Assembly: GCF_009389715.1 (NCBI RefSeq)
Contig: NW_024067666.1
Span: 4,195,001 to 4,259,000 of the forward strand
Origin: Phoenix dactylifera
Taxonomy: Eukaryota; Streptophyta; Magnoliopsida; Arecales; Arecaceae
Reading direction: 5' to 3'
Length of the DNA: 64,000 nucleotides
The notes beneath the pieces are model-generated. The model had not been told where the DNA came from, searched no databases, and saw only the letters and a list, made by a program, of their open reading frames with translations. Positions 38,590-49,514 of the stretch are shown piece after piece. A program made the translations under genes and the position numbers. Numbering within the stretch: position 1 is the stretch's first letter; every line of letters begins with the position of its first letter.

Positions 38590-39600
38590 TTGTATCCAAT
38601 ATCTTTTTCTTTTTCTTTTTTTGAATTAAAAGGGAAGTAGGAAACCACACATTATTTATTGATATGTTGTAAAGAATATGAAGTTAGATAAGCTGCCAAG
38701 AGGAAGAGACAACAAATAGAGAACGGAAATTTGTTGCATAAAGAAGGAAGCTGGGCCAAAACAGAGGAGCAGAAGAACATGGAGAAGTTCTTTATCCATC
38801 TCTAGCAGCTATGAAGGTAGCCAGGTAGGAATGTTGAAGCTTTGACAGAAGCAGGTTCAGGACTCAGGTGGCAAAACCACTGAAGCAATGGTTCATGGGA
38901 ATCTTGAGTTATTCTGCGGCAGCAAAGAAAGCACACCTAATACTGAACAAAGAGTCTTCCAAATGGTTAAAAAGAATGCACGATTAGAGAATAAATGATC
39001 CACTGCTTCAGTAGCATGATTGCATAACATCCATCCTCCATGATTCTTTCCCAGTTTTTTGGCAAGCAGCTCTCTAGTACTGAGTTTTTTTCCTCCAACG
39101 AAGCTATAAGAAACGCTTTATTTTTAGGGGAACGAACAATTTCTAAAGACTGGATGCGAAACTACACTTGTGTCCCCTCGCATTCAAAAATTGATACATG
39201 GAAGAAGTGGAGAAGGTTCCATTCCCATTAAGCTTGCAAACCAGCTGATCCTCGTCTTGATTCGAACAGAGCAATGCCAAAAGGGAAGATAACTGGTTAA
39301 ATTGGGCCTAAGCATCTACGGAATGTCAACCTGGCTGTTTGATCTTCCAAGTTAAAGTTCATGCATTGAAGAAGTAGCAGCGATTGTTCCATTTTTCTTT
39401 TGGCTGATTTTGTAAAGCAAGGGGAAGATAACTAGGAGAGGGGACAAATGCAGCTATCCTTCCAAAAGAGAGTACTATGCCTATTGCCAATTTTGAATTG
39501 AGTTCTATTCCAAAGAGAAGGAAGAGCATTAACAATATCACAACAAATATTGTATGCAATATCTACCTTCCAAATGTTCACTAATCCCTAGTGATGTCAT
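38590..39600 (-). pseudogene. LINE remnant with zf-RVT domain
   Basis: Read on the minus strand from about 39240 to 38760 with frame changes: YQFLNARGHKCS, KIKRFLW-like, then WMLCNHATEAVDHLFSN and IWKTLCSVLGV. This is the zinc-binding zf-RVT module C-x2-C...E...HLF that follows reverse transcriptase in plant L1-type LINEs. Several stops and frameshifts. The 3' end near 38630 has TGTGGTTTCCTACTTCCC then T/A-rich DNA, similar to the ends of the fragments at 47200 and 59725. Confidence 0.75.
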
Positions 39601-39859
39601 TTCTCAAGTAAGGCTTGTGAGATTTTATTCAAGAAATCTGTTCTTGCAATAACAGAATTCTCATTCACTTTCTATGAGAAACAAATACAGGTGAGGCACT
39701 AATTGGTGGCAATAGCTAATAAAGAAGAAAGAGAGCAAATTTTGGATTTGGGCTTAGTGCCAACAGCTAACAAAGAAGAAGGGATAAATTTTGGATTTGG
39801 GCTTCCCATTTCTTTGCTTAAAACTAACTGCAGCTGGGATGTCAGCAATAAGGCCCAAA

Positions 39860-39978
39860 CTGCTGTTAGCTCAGTTGTTTGACATCCTACTCCCCATGGA
39901 ATGGGTCCTAGGTTCAACCCCATGGGATGGAAAATAACCACTAAATTCCTGAAAAAAATGAATAAAAAAATAAAAAGC
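39860..39978 (+). mobile_element. tRNA-derived SINE relic with A-rich tail
   Basis: A-box TTAGCTCAGTTG (about 39865) and B-box GGTCCTAGGTTCAACCCC (39905-39922) at tRNA-like spacing, followed by a short body and an A-rich tail (GAAAAAAATGAATAAAAAAA). The stems needed for a tRNA cloverleaf are not evident, so a SINE head is more likely than a tRNA gene. Confidence 0.6.
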
Positions 39979-40806
39979 ATACATTCTTGCTATGAACAAA
40001 TCCTCAAATAGTTGCAAACTGCTAAATGGTTGCCTTAAGGTGGCATTAGTTCAAATAATCCAGTGCCAACAATGCTTCAAAAAGGAAGCTTGGTTCAATA
40101 GGTTTGTCAGGGATTCAAAAACACTATTCACAAGTCCCTCAGTTTTAGCAGTATAGTCATTATCCATCTCTAACCTTCAGGGAATGCAAGGATGAAGAGG
40201 ACAGAGGAGCCTATTTCTAATCTTTGTGGTTGTTGCTGCTGCATACCACTTATTGGTTTGTATCAGATAATTGTTTACCTGGACAATCAGGTTATAGAAC
40301 TTCTAGTCCATCACCCATAAGGTTGCAGGCACCACTAAAATATCAAGAGTTTAGCATGAAGGTGACAACAGCAATTGTTCTCTGGGTCACAAGATCAGTC
40401 TATTTTCCCTTCACTGCAGCAGTGGTTTCTGTCGACACCTTTGTGCTGCATATTGTCTGATGATATCTTATTGATCTGAATTTTCCAAGATGCAGCTATT
40501 TTTGATAGGACTTGTTGATTAAGGTTGCTCCCAAGCTTCCACTTAGTCCACGGCTGGTTTTTCTGATAGTTTTTTGCTCACACTGCGTCGGTTGCTGTTG
40601 TTGTGATCACTGAAAGAGAATTCAATGGTTTTGAGTAGCAAATATTGTGTCAACTCTCCCCACATGCCAAACCCAGGATAATCATTGAATAGGTTTCTTC
40701 GCAATTCTTGTCTATCCTGACTTAACTGCAGGTCTCTTTCCTTCATTCATGGGTGCAAAGGATTTCGATTATTAGAACACTACAAGTAGAAGGAAAAAGA
40801 TAACAA
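39979..40806. other. Intergenic DNA, nothing recognised
   Basis: No credible frame or repeat. Confidence 0.5.
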
Positions 40807-41345
40807 TTACATGGCAAACTTTGGTGCTTTAGTTTGTGCTGATCTAATTTTTAAGCCTTGAAATGTTTTTTTTTTCTTTCGGTTACGGAGAGTGAAGGTG
40901 CAACTAATGGATTGAGCCAGCGCCAGATGAAAACACTCTTGCCATACTCTATGCAATTGTTCAATGCAAGCCAATGTCGCCAAACAATTGACCACCCGAT
41001 TTGCTTCTCGAAGAACATGAAGAGAAGTAAAGTTGGACAGATTGGTACAGAACATGTTGATGTTTCTCAGGGTTGGATGATGTGAAGACTCCTCTCCATG
41101 ATCCATTTCATCACTGTAGTTGAGTCCCCTTCTAACAAAATTTTATCACTCTGAACCATATCAACTGCAGTCTCCAACCCATTCCAAGCAGCCATAAGTT
41201 CTGCTACAGGTACAGAGTTTGTGATTACAGGAATTGATGCAGCATAAAGAAGCATTATGTCGAACGGAACCATCAAAATTCAGTTTAATAAACTCTGGTT
41301 GCGGGGCTTCCAGGATATAATAGTTTCATTTGGATGATTCGCAAA
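40807..41345 (-). pseudogene. RNase H (RVT_3) fragment of a retroelement
   Basis: Minus-strand frames give, in order, PEFIKLNFDGSVRHNAS (41320-41250), AELMAAWNGLETAVD and LLEGDSTTVMKWI (41215-41110), and LHVLREANRVVNCLATL (41010-40960). These are the conserved blocks of the plant RNase H-like RVT_3 domain (KLNFDGS, AELxAxxxGL, ExDSxxxxxxI, HxxREAN-xxADxLA). At least two frameshifts separate them, so it is a pseudogene. Confidence 0.8.
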
Positions 41346-41849
41346 CACTCGTGGTAAATATTAAAAAAGCTGTTAGATTGGTGTCCATTTGAAGAATTCT
41401 ACTGTAGATCCTTTTACTTCACAAGGCTAATCGCAAAGGGAAAGTACCAAAAGGACACTAACATTTTTCACTTTGCTTTTAATTTAAAATTAAGTTTCTT
41501 TTCTTCTCTTTTTTTTTCTTTAACTAAACAAGTAAACATCTCATTCTGAAAAGGTTATATGCATGCAGCTTGCTTTATTCTTCTGCTTTCCTAGGCATTC
41601 CTAATTGTAAAGAAGTATGAACATGGTTCACTTATTGCTTCCACACATTTGCCTGCATGCTTTTGCCATCGCTTTATCCACTCGATCGACGGCAAATTCT
41701 ATTTACTCTCCACCGTATCTCTTATTCCTGAATCACCTTCGGATTAAGGATTGCTTGCCGTTCGCACATATTGAGGTATTTTTATCTGAGTGGTACGCTA
41801 GTATTCTAACGAAACGGAGCGAAACGATGAGATATGTTTGTCTTTGGGA
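41346..41849. other. Intergenic or LTR-internal DNA
   Basis: No coding signal. The right part may already belong to the LTR called next. Confidence 0.4.
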
Positions 41850-42250
41850 TAATTATATAGTATTTTATTCTACCATAAATACTGATAGGGGTTGGAACTC
41901 TAGACTAGAGTTTAACTATAAATATCTTGTAACTCTTCTTATTTGGAGATAGTGAAAGTTACAGTCGTTTCGCTTCTCTGGATATTGGCACATTGCCGAA
42001 CCACGTAAAATCTCTATGTTCAATTTCTTTTTCCTTTCTTTTCTGAATTCTGTGCATTGTTCTGTTTGCCATTTAGATCCTGTGTTATGGGCACCAAGTT
42101 TAAAGATCGACTTCTGGTCAAGGAGCCGATCTGTTTGGATGGATCGAATTTTCTATTAATAACCAATAATAGTTTAATGATGATTAATTATCATTATTAT
42201 CATATATTAGAGAGACGAAATCATTTGAAAAATCTAAGTGGATGGTAGGG
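41850..42250 (+). mobile_element. Ty1/copia LTR 3' end with gag-like start
   Basis: AACTATAAATATCTTGTAAC (TATA and leader), then ATTGCCGAACCACGTAAA followed by a T/C-rich stretch, the usual R-U5 pattern of copia LTRs in angiosperms. A frame at 42085 (MGTKFKDRL) then gives LDGSNF, the start typical of copia gag. The primer-binding site is not intact and the frame soon stops. Confidence 0.5.
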
Positions 42251-43099
42251 TTCTGTCCATTGTGGGTCGCAGTTGTTGCGTAGCACCAAAGACTTTGACA
42301 ATTCATGTTCCCAAAACCCGGCCCATCACTAGGCGTTTGTCAAAGCCCTAATTGGAAATGTGGTGGAAATTTAGAGCAGACAATCCAATGCTACCGCGTC
42401 TCACGTAACAAGAGATTTTGGCATGATCTTTCCTGTCTTCTGGTGTGACCCTCCTTCACATGTCACCATGTCAATATAAGATTTGAGCAAAGGGGAGATC
42501 ACTAGCTTACCTAATTGAAGGTATATATGGAACATTATTTTCTAGCTTGTAAAATTTCCAAGATTGGGCAGTATTCTGCTACAACCTTAGTTGTATCAAT
42601 AATGTTTCATGGAGGTCACCCTGCTACTGATTCTAAAACCCTAGTTATTCTAGATTCGACGAAGGCGACATCATGTTGGCATCTTGCTATTTTGATTGCA
42701 TGCAACTCGTAATCTTCGTGGTGGTGAGTTGTAGATGTTTTCTTCATGAAATTTGGATATTTCTCAAACCATTTCTTTCTTCAAACATGACATCTGAGTT
42801 TTCGAATTTAGAATGAAATCTAACTTTTCGCTCGGCCAACTTTAGCTTTCCCAATGAAAGGCTAGTAATTCTTTTTTATTGAAGATAGATAAAATTAATA
42901 TATGTTGAAGCATGCGTTTTGAATTTGTTAGCATGGTAGATGTCTGCATCAACGTTCTAGCAAGCCACCAATGTGGGTCGAATCTTTATGAGGTGATTGA
43001 TGCTTGATCCTTCATTTGACTATCATTTTAATATTAATATATATTATATTTTATTATGCTTTGTTGTATAATTTTATGTAATGTTCTTCATGTTTATTT
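42251..43099. other. Intergenic DNA, nothing recognised
   Basis: AT-rich with no supported feature. Confidence 0.5.
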
Positions 43100-43269
43100 T
43101 GTCATATCAAAAGTACTTTCTGAATTTGTTTACCAAACACATATTAAAGTTTTACAGCATTTTAGAAATATAGTTACTAAATAGCAAATAGTATTTTATA
43201 AAATCTCTATTTCAAAAAATTCTACTTCTGAAAGCTCTGCTGCCAATAACTCTGCCAAACGAGGCCTTA
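43100..43269 (-). mobile_element. Tourist/Harbinger-like MITE end
   Basis: On the minus strand TTA|AGGCC then GGCCTCGTTTGGCAGAG (43266 downward), matching the terminus at 29761. Its interior (CAGAAGTAG, TGTGTTTGGTAAAC) resembles the same class. The other end was not found. Confidence 0.5.
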
Positions 43270-43934
43270 AGCATAGAAAGATATAAGCATGTACAAAAAT
43301 AGATATAAGTATATATAAAGTAGTGCATATAAATATATGCAAGATATTTGTTTAACTGCGTATAGAATAAAAATATAAAATGCTATATGAGAATTAAATG
43401 TAACATGATAGTCAGCCGCAAAAATGATGCTTTGAAAAAGCTGGAAATTTGAGGGTGCGCTAAATTTTTAAGAGAAAGAAAAAGGTCATTTTCATTGAGA
43501 AGATATCCACAAAATATTTTTTTATCCCTGTTGACAATTAGATAGAATGAGATAACAGGTCAATTAGTCAAATCACTGCTGTTAATTTAGATTATCCTTT
43601 AATCTAATAGTTCTTCTTGTTTAAAAAACTCTTATTTCACTGTTTCATCTCGGTTTTAGAGTTAAGTCATCGATACGGTGATATCTATACTAAAATCATG
43701 ACCATAAAGAGTTTGATCTAAGGTGTTTAAAGATCTTCATTACCATTTTGATGTAAGAAAAAAAAAGGTATATCAAACCTCGGTTGGCGCCTAAATAATT
43801 CATTAGAGGTGAAGAATCATGTTCCCAATATTTCAGGTGCTTTAATAAGAATTTATAAGTGATTGCTTGTAAGTTTATTTATTTATTTTATTTCCGCAAT
43901 ATGGTGAGAATATCACTACTACCATTTTAATTAG
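43270..43934. other. Intergenic DNA, nothing recognised
   Basis: AT-rich with no supported feature. Confidence 0.5.
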
Positions 43935-44350
43935 TGAACCAATACTTCACCCAAAATAGCTAGTCAGAAGGTATTATTTGGGTTACTTGATTCTGTATAA
44001 GTAGCCAATATGGGACTAAACACACGCTCACATGGATCCTTACACACTCCTTTCGTTCAAGCGCTAATATTCTCGTCAGACTAAGGGTTCAAATCTATTC
44101 AAATTTAATTACAAGCGCCAGATTAACCCATGGTCAGGCTCAATGGATCCATGTTGTAGTGTTCCCAAGTCCACATAATTTATGAGTAGGTCTGCTCTGA
44201 TACCATTTGTAACAACTCAAGACTTCACCCAAAATGGTTAGCCGAAAGATATTATTTATACTTCTTGATCCTGTATAAGTATCCAAAATCTATCCAGCGA
44301 ATAATCGATATGGAACTAAATACATACCTGCCCGATTTCTCACAATTACA
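43935..44350 (-). mobile_element. TRIM-like mini LTR retrotransposon
   Basis: Two direct repeats, 43935-44044 and 44208-44350, share ACTTCACCCAAAAT, CTGTATAAGTA and TATGGRACTAAA in order and both end TTACA. The right copy has about 30 extra bases. The right repeat begins TGTAAC and ends TTACA. Next to it, at 44194-44205, lies GCTCTGATACCA, the reverse complement of the initiator-Met-tRNA primer site TGGTATCAGAGC, 2 bp from the LTR. The internal part is only 163 bp with no coding capacity. This is the TRIM plan, oriented on the minus strand. Flanking 5-mers do not match as a target-site duplication. Confidence 0.7.
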
Positions 44351-46049
44351 GGGCAAGAGGCACATATAAAAATAACAACATACCACACATCTCCGACCAG
44401 GAGGTTTAACATATCAATTTATAGGCTAATTTGCTGCATGACTCCAAGCACATCTTTTTATTAGCATTACACCTAGCCATTTCACAAGAATAAGTACTTT
44501 TTTTTTTATCACTTCTAAAGTTCTATTTTTCTTTTTTTAAAAATGGGGATCCTTGAATCGCTTCTGTTGGGTATACATTCTTCAATTCGGTGGTTGTCCA
44601 ATTTCAGATACCAATGATAGAGGTCGATTGAAGTCTCTTTCTATTCCTTCTAAACTTGCAAAACGTAAGAATCATTTAGTCCAACACTTTGCTGCCGCTG
44701 AAAGCAACACATCTATCATCAGGCATTTAGTCTTCATCCAAATTCAAAAATTGCGGTAGAGAGTGGGACCTAACATTAAGCTTTTAGGTCTTGAATGATA
44801 GCTATACAAACCTGGGTTCCGGCATGCTTGCCTTGTACTACAAATCTAAAATTCTTTGGCACCATGTTCACTCTTATCTTTTAGATTTGCTTGTTATCTT
44901 GTGGCTTTCAAAACATGCATTATGGGACCTTACAGTTATACTATCAAAATGGTTATAATGTGTGTGTATATATATATATATATATAGCTCAGTTAATCTT
45001 CCATAGCTAAAATTCTAGTATAAAAAATATCTATATAACTATAATTATATGACTAATTATATAATACTTTTAACCTTTTTAATTCAAAATCGAACTTGAA
45101 ATTTTGGTTTCATTCGGCGTTCACGAAATAAGATATTGGTGGCTTAGGTATATTTCAAAATACGAAAAGCCTAAGGCATAGGTCCAATTTTATTCGAACC
45201 CATTATAATAACTGACCTTAGGAACCATTAATTGTTGCCATTGATAGTGGAGCAATCTTTGGGGCTTGTTTTAATGTAAAACATATAATATTAAGAAAAA
45301 TTAGGAACAATTGCATGTTGTTTGGATGGGATTCTTTTTTTTTTAAATTATCACCACACACAACGCCAAGCAGAAAAATCAACGCCGCTGTTGACTCCAT
45401 CTCTACTTGTTAGGCTGCAGGCTCTGTTTGCATGCGCATCGTACAATGCTTGTAATGAAGCAAAAATTATCCAAATCTACGTGCATGGATAATTTTTATT
45501 TATTTATAAAATATATTATAAAATTATTAATATTATACATAATATATTATAATAATAAAGAAATTATTTAATAAGATTGATGTGGCAGCCATTTATAATG
45601 GTATAAAAATCTACAGTCTAAAGGCCGCACCGCAGAGGATCCTGAACTGAACTTCTTCTTCCAGGCAAATAAATTTAATAAATAAGTAGGTGTGGATTTG
45701 CCCAAGGGCAAGGGGATTATACAACTGCGTGCCTGCCAAACTCTTGCTTATGTCATCCAAATTTAAGCTTTTCCACTGCCCACTCACATTAAAAGAGTGT
45801 TAGGTGCAAACCATTGTTATTAGAGATTAAGCCGAGTAAATGAACATCTTTTTCAACTTTTCCAACTTCCACACTTATAATGTCTCCTTGTAGGACAAGA
45901 AAATAATAGATTCCCAGGTATAGGCCTCGTTCATTTGGTTAGGACTTTTACTTGGCTCAAACTAGTGGCGCCTACATGCCCGTGTATAGTTGTATCTAAT
46001 ATTGATCTTCCTTTTTATCTAACTTGATTTATCTAATTCGTTATTCATT
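44351..46049. other. Intergenic DNA with short AT tracts
   Basis: Includes a (TA)n tract at 44965-44987, an AT-rich stretch at 45490-45570 and an isolated GGCCTCGTTCATTTGG at 45923, which may be another MITE end. No gene. Confidence 0.5.
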
Positions 46050-46790
46050 TTCTCTTAGATTTAACTTTTATTTTATTTTTTAAACTATTTTTATGCTTAT
46101 TATTTGTTTTAGAAGAATCACCAGATTCAATATAGACCATTTTGTAGGACTAGACAGAGTCTAAAAGTGAGATCCGCGATATCGAGAAGCTGAGTTGTGA
46201 GCCAAACTTTCAAAAATCATAACTTGGTCATACGACATTCGATAGAGATGATCTTTCTTTTGAAATTAGATAATTTTTAGAGATATACGATGTATCGTTG
46301 TCCCCTAAGTCGGCCACACCTTTAATGATCAGATCCAAACTCCATCATTTGGGTTCTAAAACCAGCCAGTCGAACCAACAAAATTTTTTTCATAAAAAAT
46401 TTGACCAAACATATATTTTAATCCAAAAAAAAGTAGACGAAGTGATAAAAGACAGAGTTGTTGTGAAAGTCGAGATCTGCCTCCTATAAAATTAGTGTTT
46501 TTGAGCTTATTTGTAATCGTCGAGTCTATTTTAAGAAAATGAGTTCTATTGAAATTAAGAGAGGAATCCGATCTAAATTATGCTAGGACGGACTTCACCA
46601 TTATAAGTAGATTAGTTTTATTGTCATCAATAAAAAAAAAAAACGTAAACCCTTCTTTTGAAATTTTTTAAGATATTCAAGTTAAATGGATCGAGAAAAT
46701 TCTTCCTTCTCCTAAATCAGATCACCGTTTGTCTGAATTTTGTTACCATCGCGGTGAGAGTCACAATCCTTTCCATCCGGCATGAATTGC
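46050..46790 (+). mobile_element. Degenerate LTR remnant
   Basis: Ordered motifs I recall from gypsy-type LTRs of monocots: ATAACTTGGTCATACGACAT, AGATGATCTTTCTTTTGAAA, CGGCCACACCTTTAATG, ATCCAAACTCCATCATTTGG, GAGAGGAATCCGATCTAAA and a late TATAAGTAGATTAG TATA-like site. No internal coding region. Boundaries are approximate and the call rests on memory of similar repeats. Confidence 0.45.
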
Positions 46791-47068
46791 ATGCAAGATA
46801 GTCTAACATCCATCCAAGACACATGAAATATATATAGAAAGGAACGTACCGCTAAAGCATGCAACGTATCTGAACTGATCCACAAGCATTCACATTCATG
46901 GATAGCTCGACTTGCACGCGGTGTAGTTCACAGAGACGAATTGATTCCATCCCTAACCATATTTGGGTGAATGAGTGCACCGTTTGTGGTTGTGTCCATC
47001 TTCAGATGCTCTGTCCATGGAAAAATCCGAAATAATAACGATAATAGTTTTCATGTTACAATAAATAA

Positions 47069-47070
47069 CA

Positions 47071-47111
<41 letters not shown>
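47069..47111. repeat. (AT)n microsatellite
   Basis: About 42 bp of alternating AT. Confidence 0.97.
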
Positions 47112-47115
<4 letters not shown>

Positions 47116-47199
47116 TCATTTTCCATTACAATAAATCGTTAATATAAAAAAATAATGACTTTTTATTTCTACTTTTATCTATTAAAAATATTTTGTGAT

Positions 47200-48330
47200 T
47201 GAAAAAGAGGTTAAAACCATCCATCTTTTATTAATTGTAGGCAAAGAATACAAATAATATTTGCGGCCTGGAGGAGGAGAAGGTAGCAAATCAAAGAAAA
47301 TACCATTTTTTGTTACAAAGAAGTAATAAGAGTAATAGGAGGATGACAGAACAGAGATAAGAGAATAAAACTCCTCTTTAGCAATCAAATAGAGAACTGC
47401 TATTCAGCCCAAAATAACTCTTTGCAAACAGAAAATCAGCATCCAATTTCAGCTTGAGACATCAAATATCTATTTCGGATGGACGAGTCCAGAAATTCTT
47501 TTAACCTTGTGCCATATTTCTCCAAAGGCCAGCAACATTTTACTGCCACATAGGATGGACCCATTCTTGCAACGAATGAAAGGGAAGCTTGCTTATTTGA
47601 AAAAAAATTCTTGCATTTCTTTCTTTACAACATACCCAGATAATACCAGCAATCAACATTAAGATCATTAGTTGGGCTGATTCACAAAACCTCCTCTTTC
47701 TCTATCCAAGATAAAGGCTTTCAAAGGCTGTATGAAAAGGTTGCCGTATTCACACCCGTCGAGTGTCAGCCGCTGCACCAGAAAAAACAAAAGAAAAAAA
47801 AGTTGCATGAGAAGGTAAGGCTCCAAGTGCAGAGCAAATTGCCTTCCATGTAGATGAAAAGAAAAGGTAGTCAAAAAAACTAAGTTCTCCATTGATTCAG
47901 ATGAATGACCACAAAGTCCGCAGCTGCCTAAGTTTTTTCCAACTTCCTTACAAGAGTGTCCTGAATGTTCAAATTTTTCTTCCGACATAATTATAGAAAA
48001 CATTTGACCTTAGCTGGTACATTGAGATTACATAAGTAGGATGGAAAGACACATTTGACCCTCCTTGTGCCGAGGAATTGATAGAAAGATGGTAGTTGGA
48101 AATTCTTCTTTACTACTTAATTTCCAAACATTATGATCTTCCTCCCTGTTTAGAGAAACCAAGGCCAATAAGAATGACAAATGATTGTACTGGGATCTGA
48201 CCTCCATTGTAGAATTAGATGGTAATCTGATTTCCAAGACATCATACTGAGGCCGAAAAACTTGGTTATTTTTCTATTCGTTTTTGGACTAGCTTTGTAG
48301 AACGAGAGGGCTAAAATATGAAGAGGTGCA
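47200..48330 (-). pseudogene. LINE remnant, 3' part with zf-RVT
   Basis: On the minus strand from 48240 downward, with frame changes: YQFLGTRRVKC, NVPAKVKCFLW-like, LVRKLEK, then CGLCGHSSESMENL, which is the zf-RVT C-x2-C...E pattern. The 3' end near 47220-47200 reads AAGATGGATGGTTTTAACCT followed by T-rich and A-rich DNA. 5'-truncated and dead. Confidence 0.65.
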
Positions 48331-49253
48331 TCACAAATTCAATTATTTTTTTAATCTAATTTCTACTATAGAAAGCCAAAAGAGCAATATTAATACCATA
48401 TTTTTCGAGATTTGAACAACTTCTAATAGGTTTCCAACATGCCTGCAACTTTGATCGGCAAAATGAACTTACTTTTTCAAAATACCCTGCTTAGTGCAGT
48501 TATTTTTATCAAAAAATTAAAAAGATCATATAATTACTTTTCGTTAGTATCAAATTTTCCATTATAATAGTCCTGTTTTATAAATTATTTTAATATTAAA
48601 AATAAAAAAAAAGAGTATTTACTAATAGCTGTTATTACCGTTAATAACGATTTTTGGCTTGGAGACCATTGTGTTATTCAAAAAATCTTGGTTCTTGGTT
48701 TGTGTTCCACTGACATTGAACCCTAGATCCTTTTAAATCCCAAACAAAGGGGATCTTTAAAAAAGATCGGACCCCAGGCACAAGTACCGAGTATCGAGTG
48801 CAGCGTCCGACACAATGATTTCAACACCTTAAGGTTCGAGCCACATCTCACCAACCTAGTTTTTGAGGGAATCTCCTTTTCCTCCCGTTGGAAAAATAAG
48901 TCCAAATCTTTTGAGATACCAAAAGGCTTTCATGTGCGACAACTAACTCAGGCTTATGGCACTTGCCAATGGACCAAAGGTCATACCAATTTGAATGAGG
49001 ATACAAATATGCAGTTGATTTCGAAAATTTGAGACAATATAGAAAATGAGTTAATAAAAATCAAATTTAATTTAAAAAAATAGATCAAAATATTTTGTAA
49101 TATATTAGATAGCAAATATGAATGAAAATGTGGCACCACTAATTTTTAATCTATAAAGATACCCCATATCGATCATGCTCGAAAAAATAAAAAAATTTAT
49201 TTTTGCCGCCTCCTTTATGCTCGAAAAGGTTGGGCTGATACAACTGTAAAGTG
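48331..49253. other. Intergenic DNA, nothing recognised
   Basis: AT-rich with no supported feature. Confidence 0.5.
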
Positions 49254-49514
49254 GACTGTGAAACTGCGAATGACTCATTAAATTAGTTATAGTTTGTTTG
49301 ACGGTACGTGCTACTCGGATAACCGTAGTAATTCTAGGGATAATACGTGCAATAAATTTCAATTTTTGGAAGAAATGCATTTATTAGATAAAAAGTCAAT
49401 ACAGGCTTTGCCGGTGGCGCATCATTCAAATTTCTGCTCTATCAACTTTCGATAGTAGGATAGAGGCTTACCATAATGGTGACGAGTAACGAAAAATTAG
49501 GGTTCGATTCCGGA
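49254..49514 (+). pseudogene. Decayed nuclear 18S rRNA fragment
   Basis: Matches the 5' part of plant 18S rRNA in order: GACTGTGAAACTGCGAATG, CTACTCGGATAACCGTAGTA, AATGCATTTATTAGATAAAA, GCGCATCATTCAAATTTCTG, CTATCAACTTTCGAT and TTAGGGTTCGATTCCGGA. Compared with the gene as I remember it, about 50-60 bases are deleted between the ACAGGCT region and the GCGCATC region. Most other differences are C-to-T or G-to-A, as expected for a long-methylated, non-functional copy. No 5.8S, 28S or spacer is attached. Confidence 0.9.

Noticed and set aside
41617..41952. 111-codon plus-strand open frame
   Set aside because: No domain; it overlaps the LTR-like region.
44085..44105. AGGGTTCAAATC B-box-like string
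   Set aside because: It lies inside the TRIM-like element and lacks an A-box.
48700..48860. B-box-like AGGTTCGAGCC suggesting a tRNA or SINE
   Set aside because: No A-box at suitable spacing, no cloverleaf and no tail.
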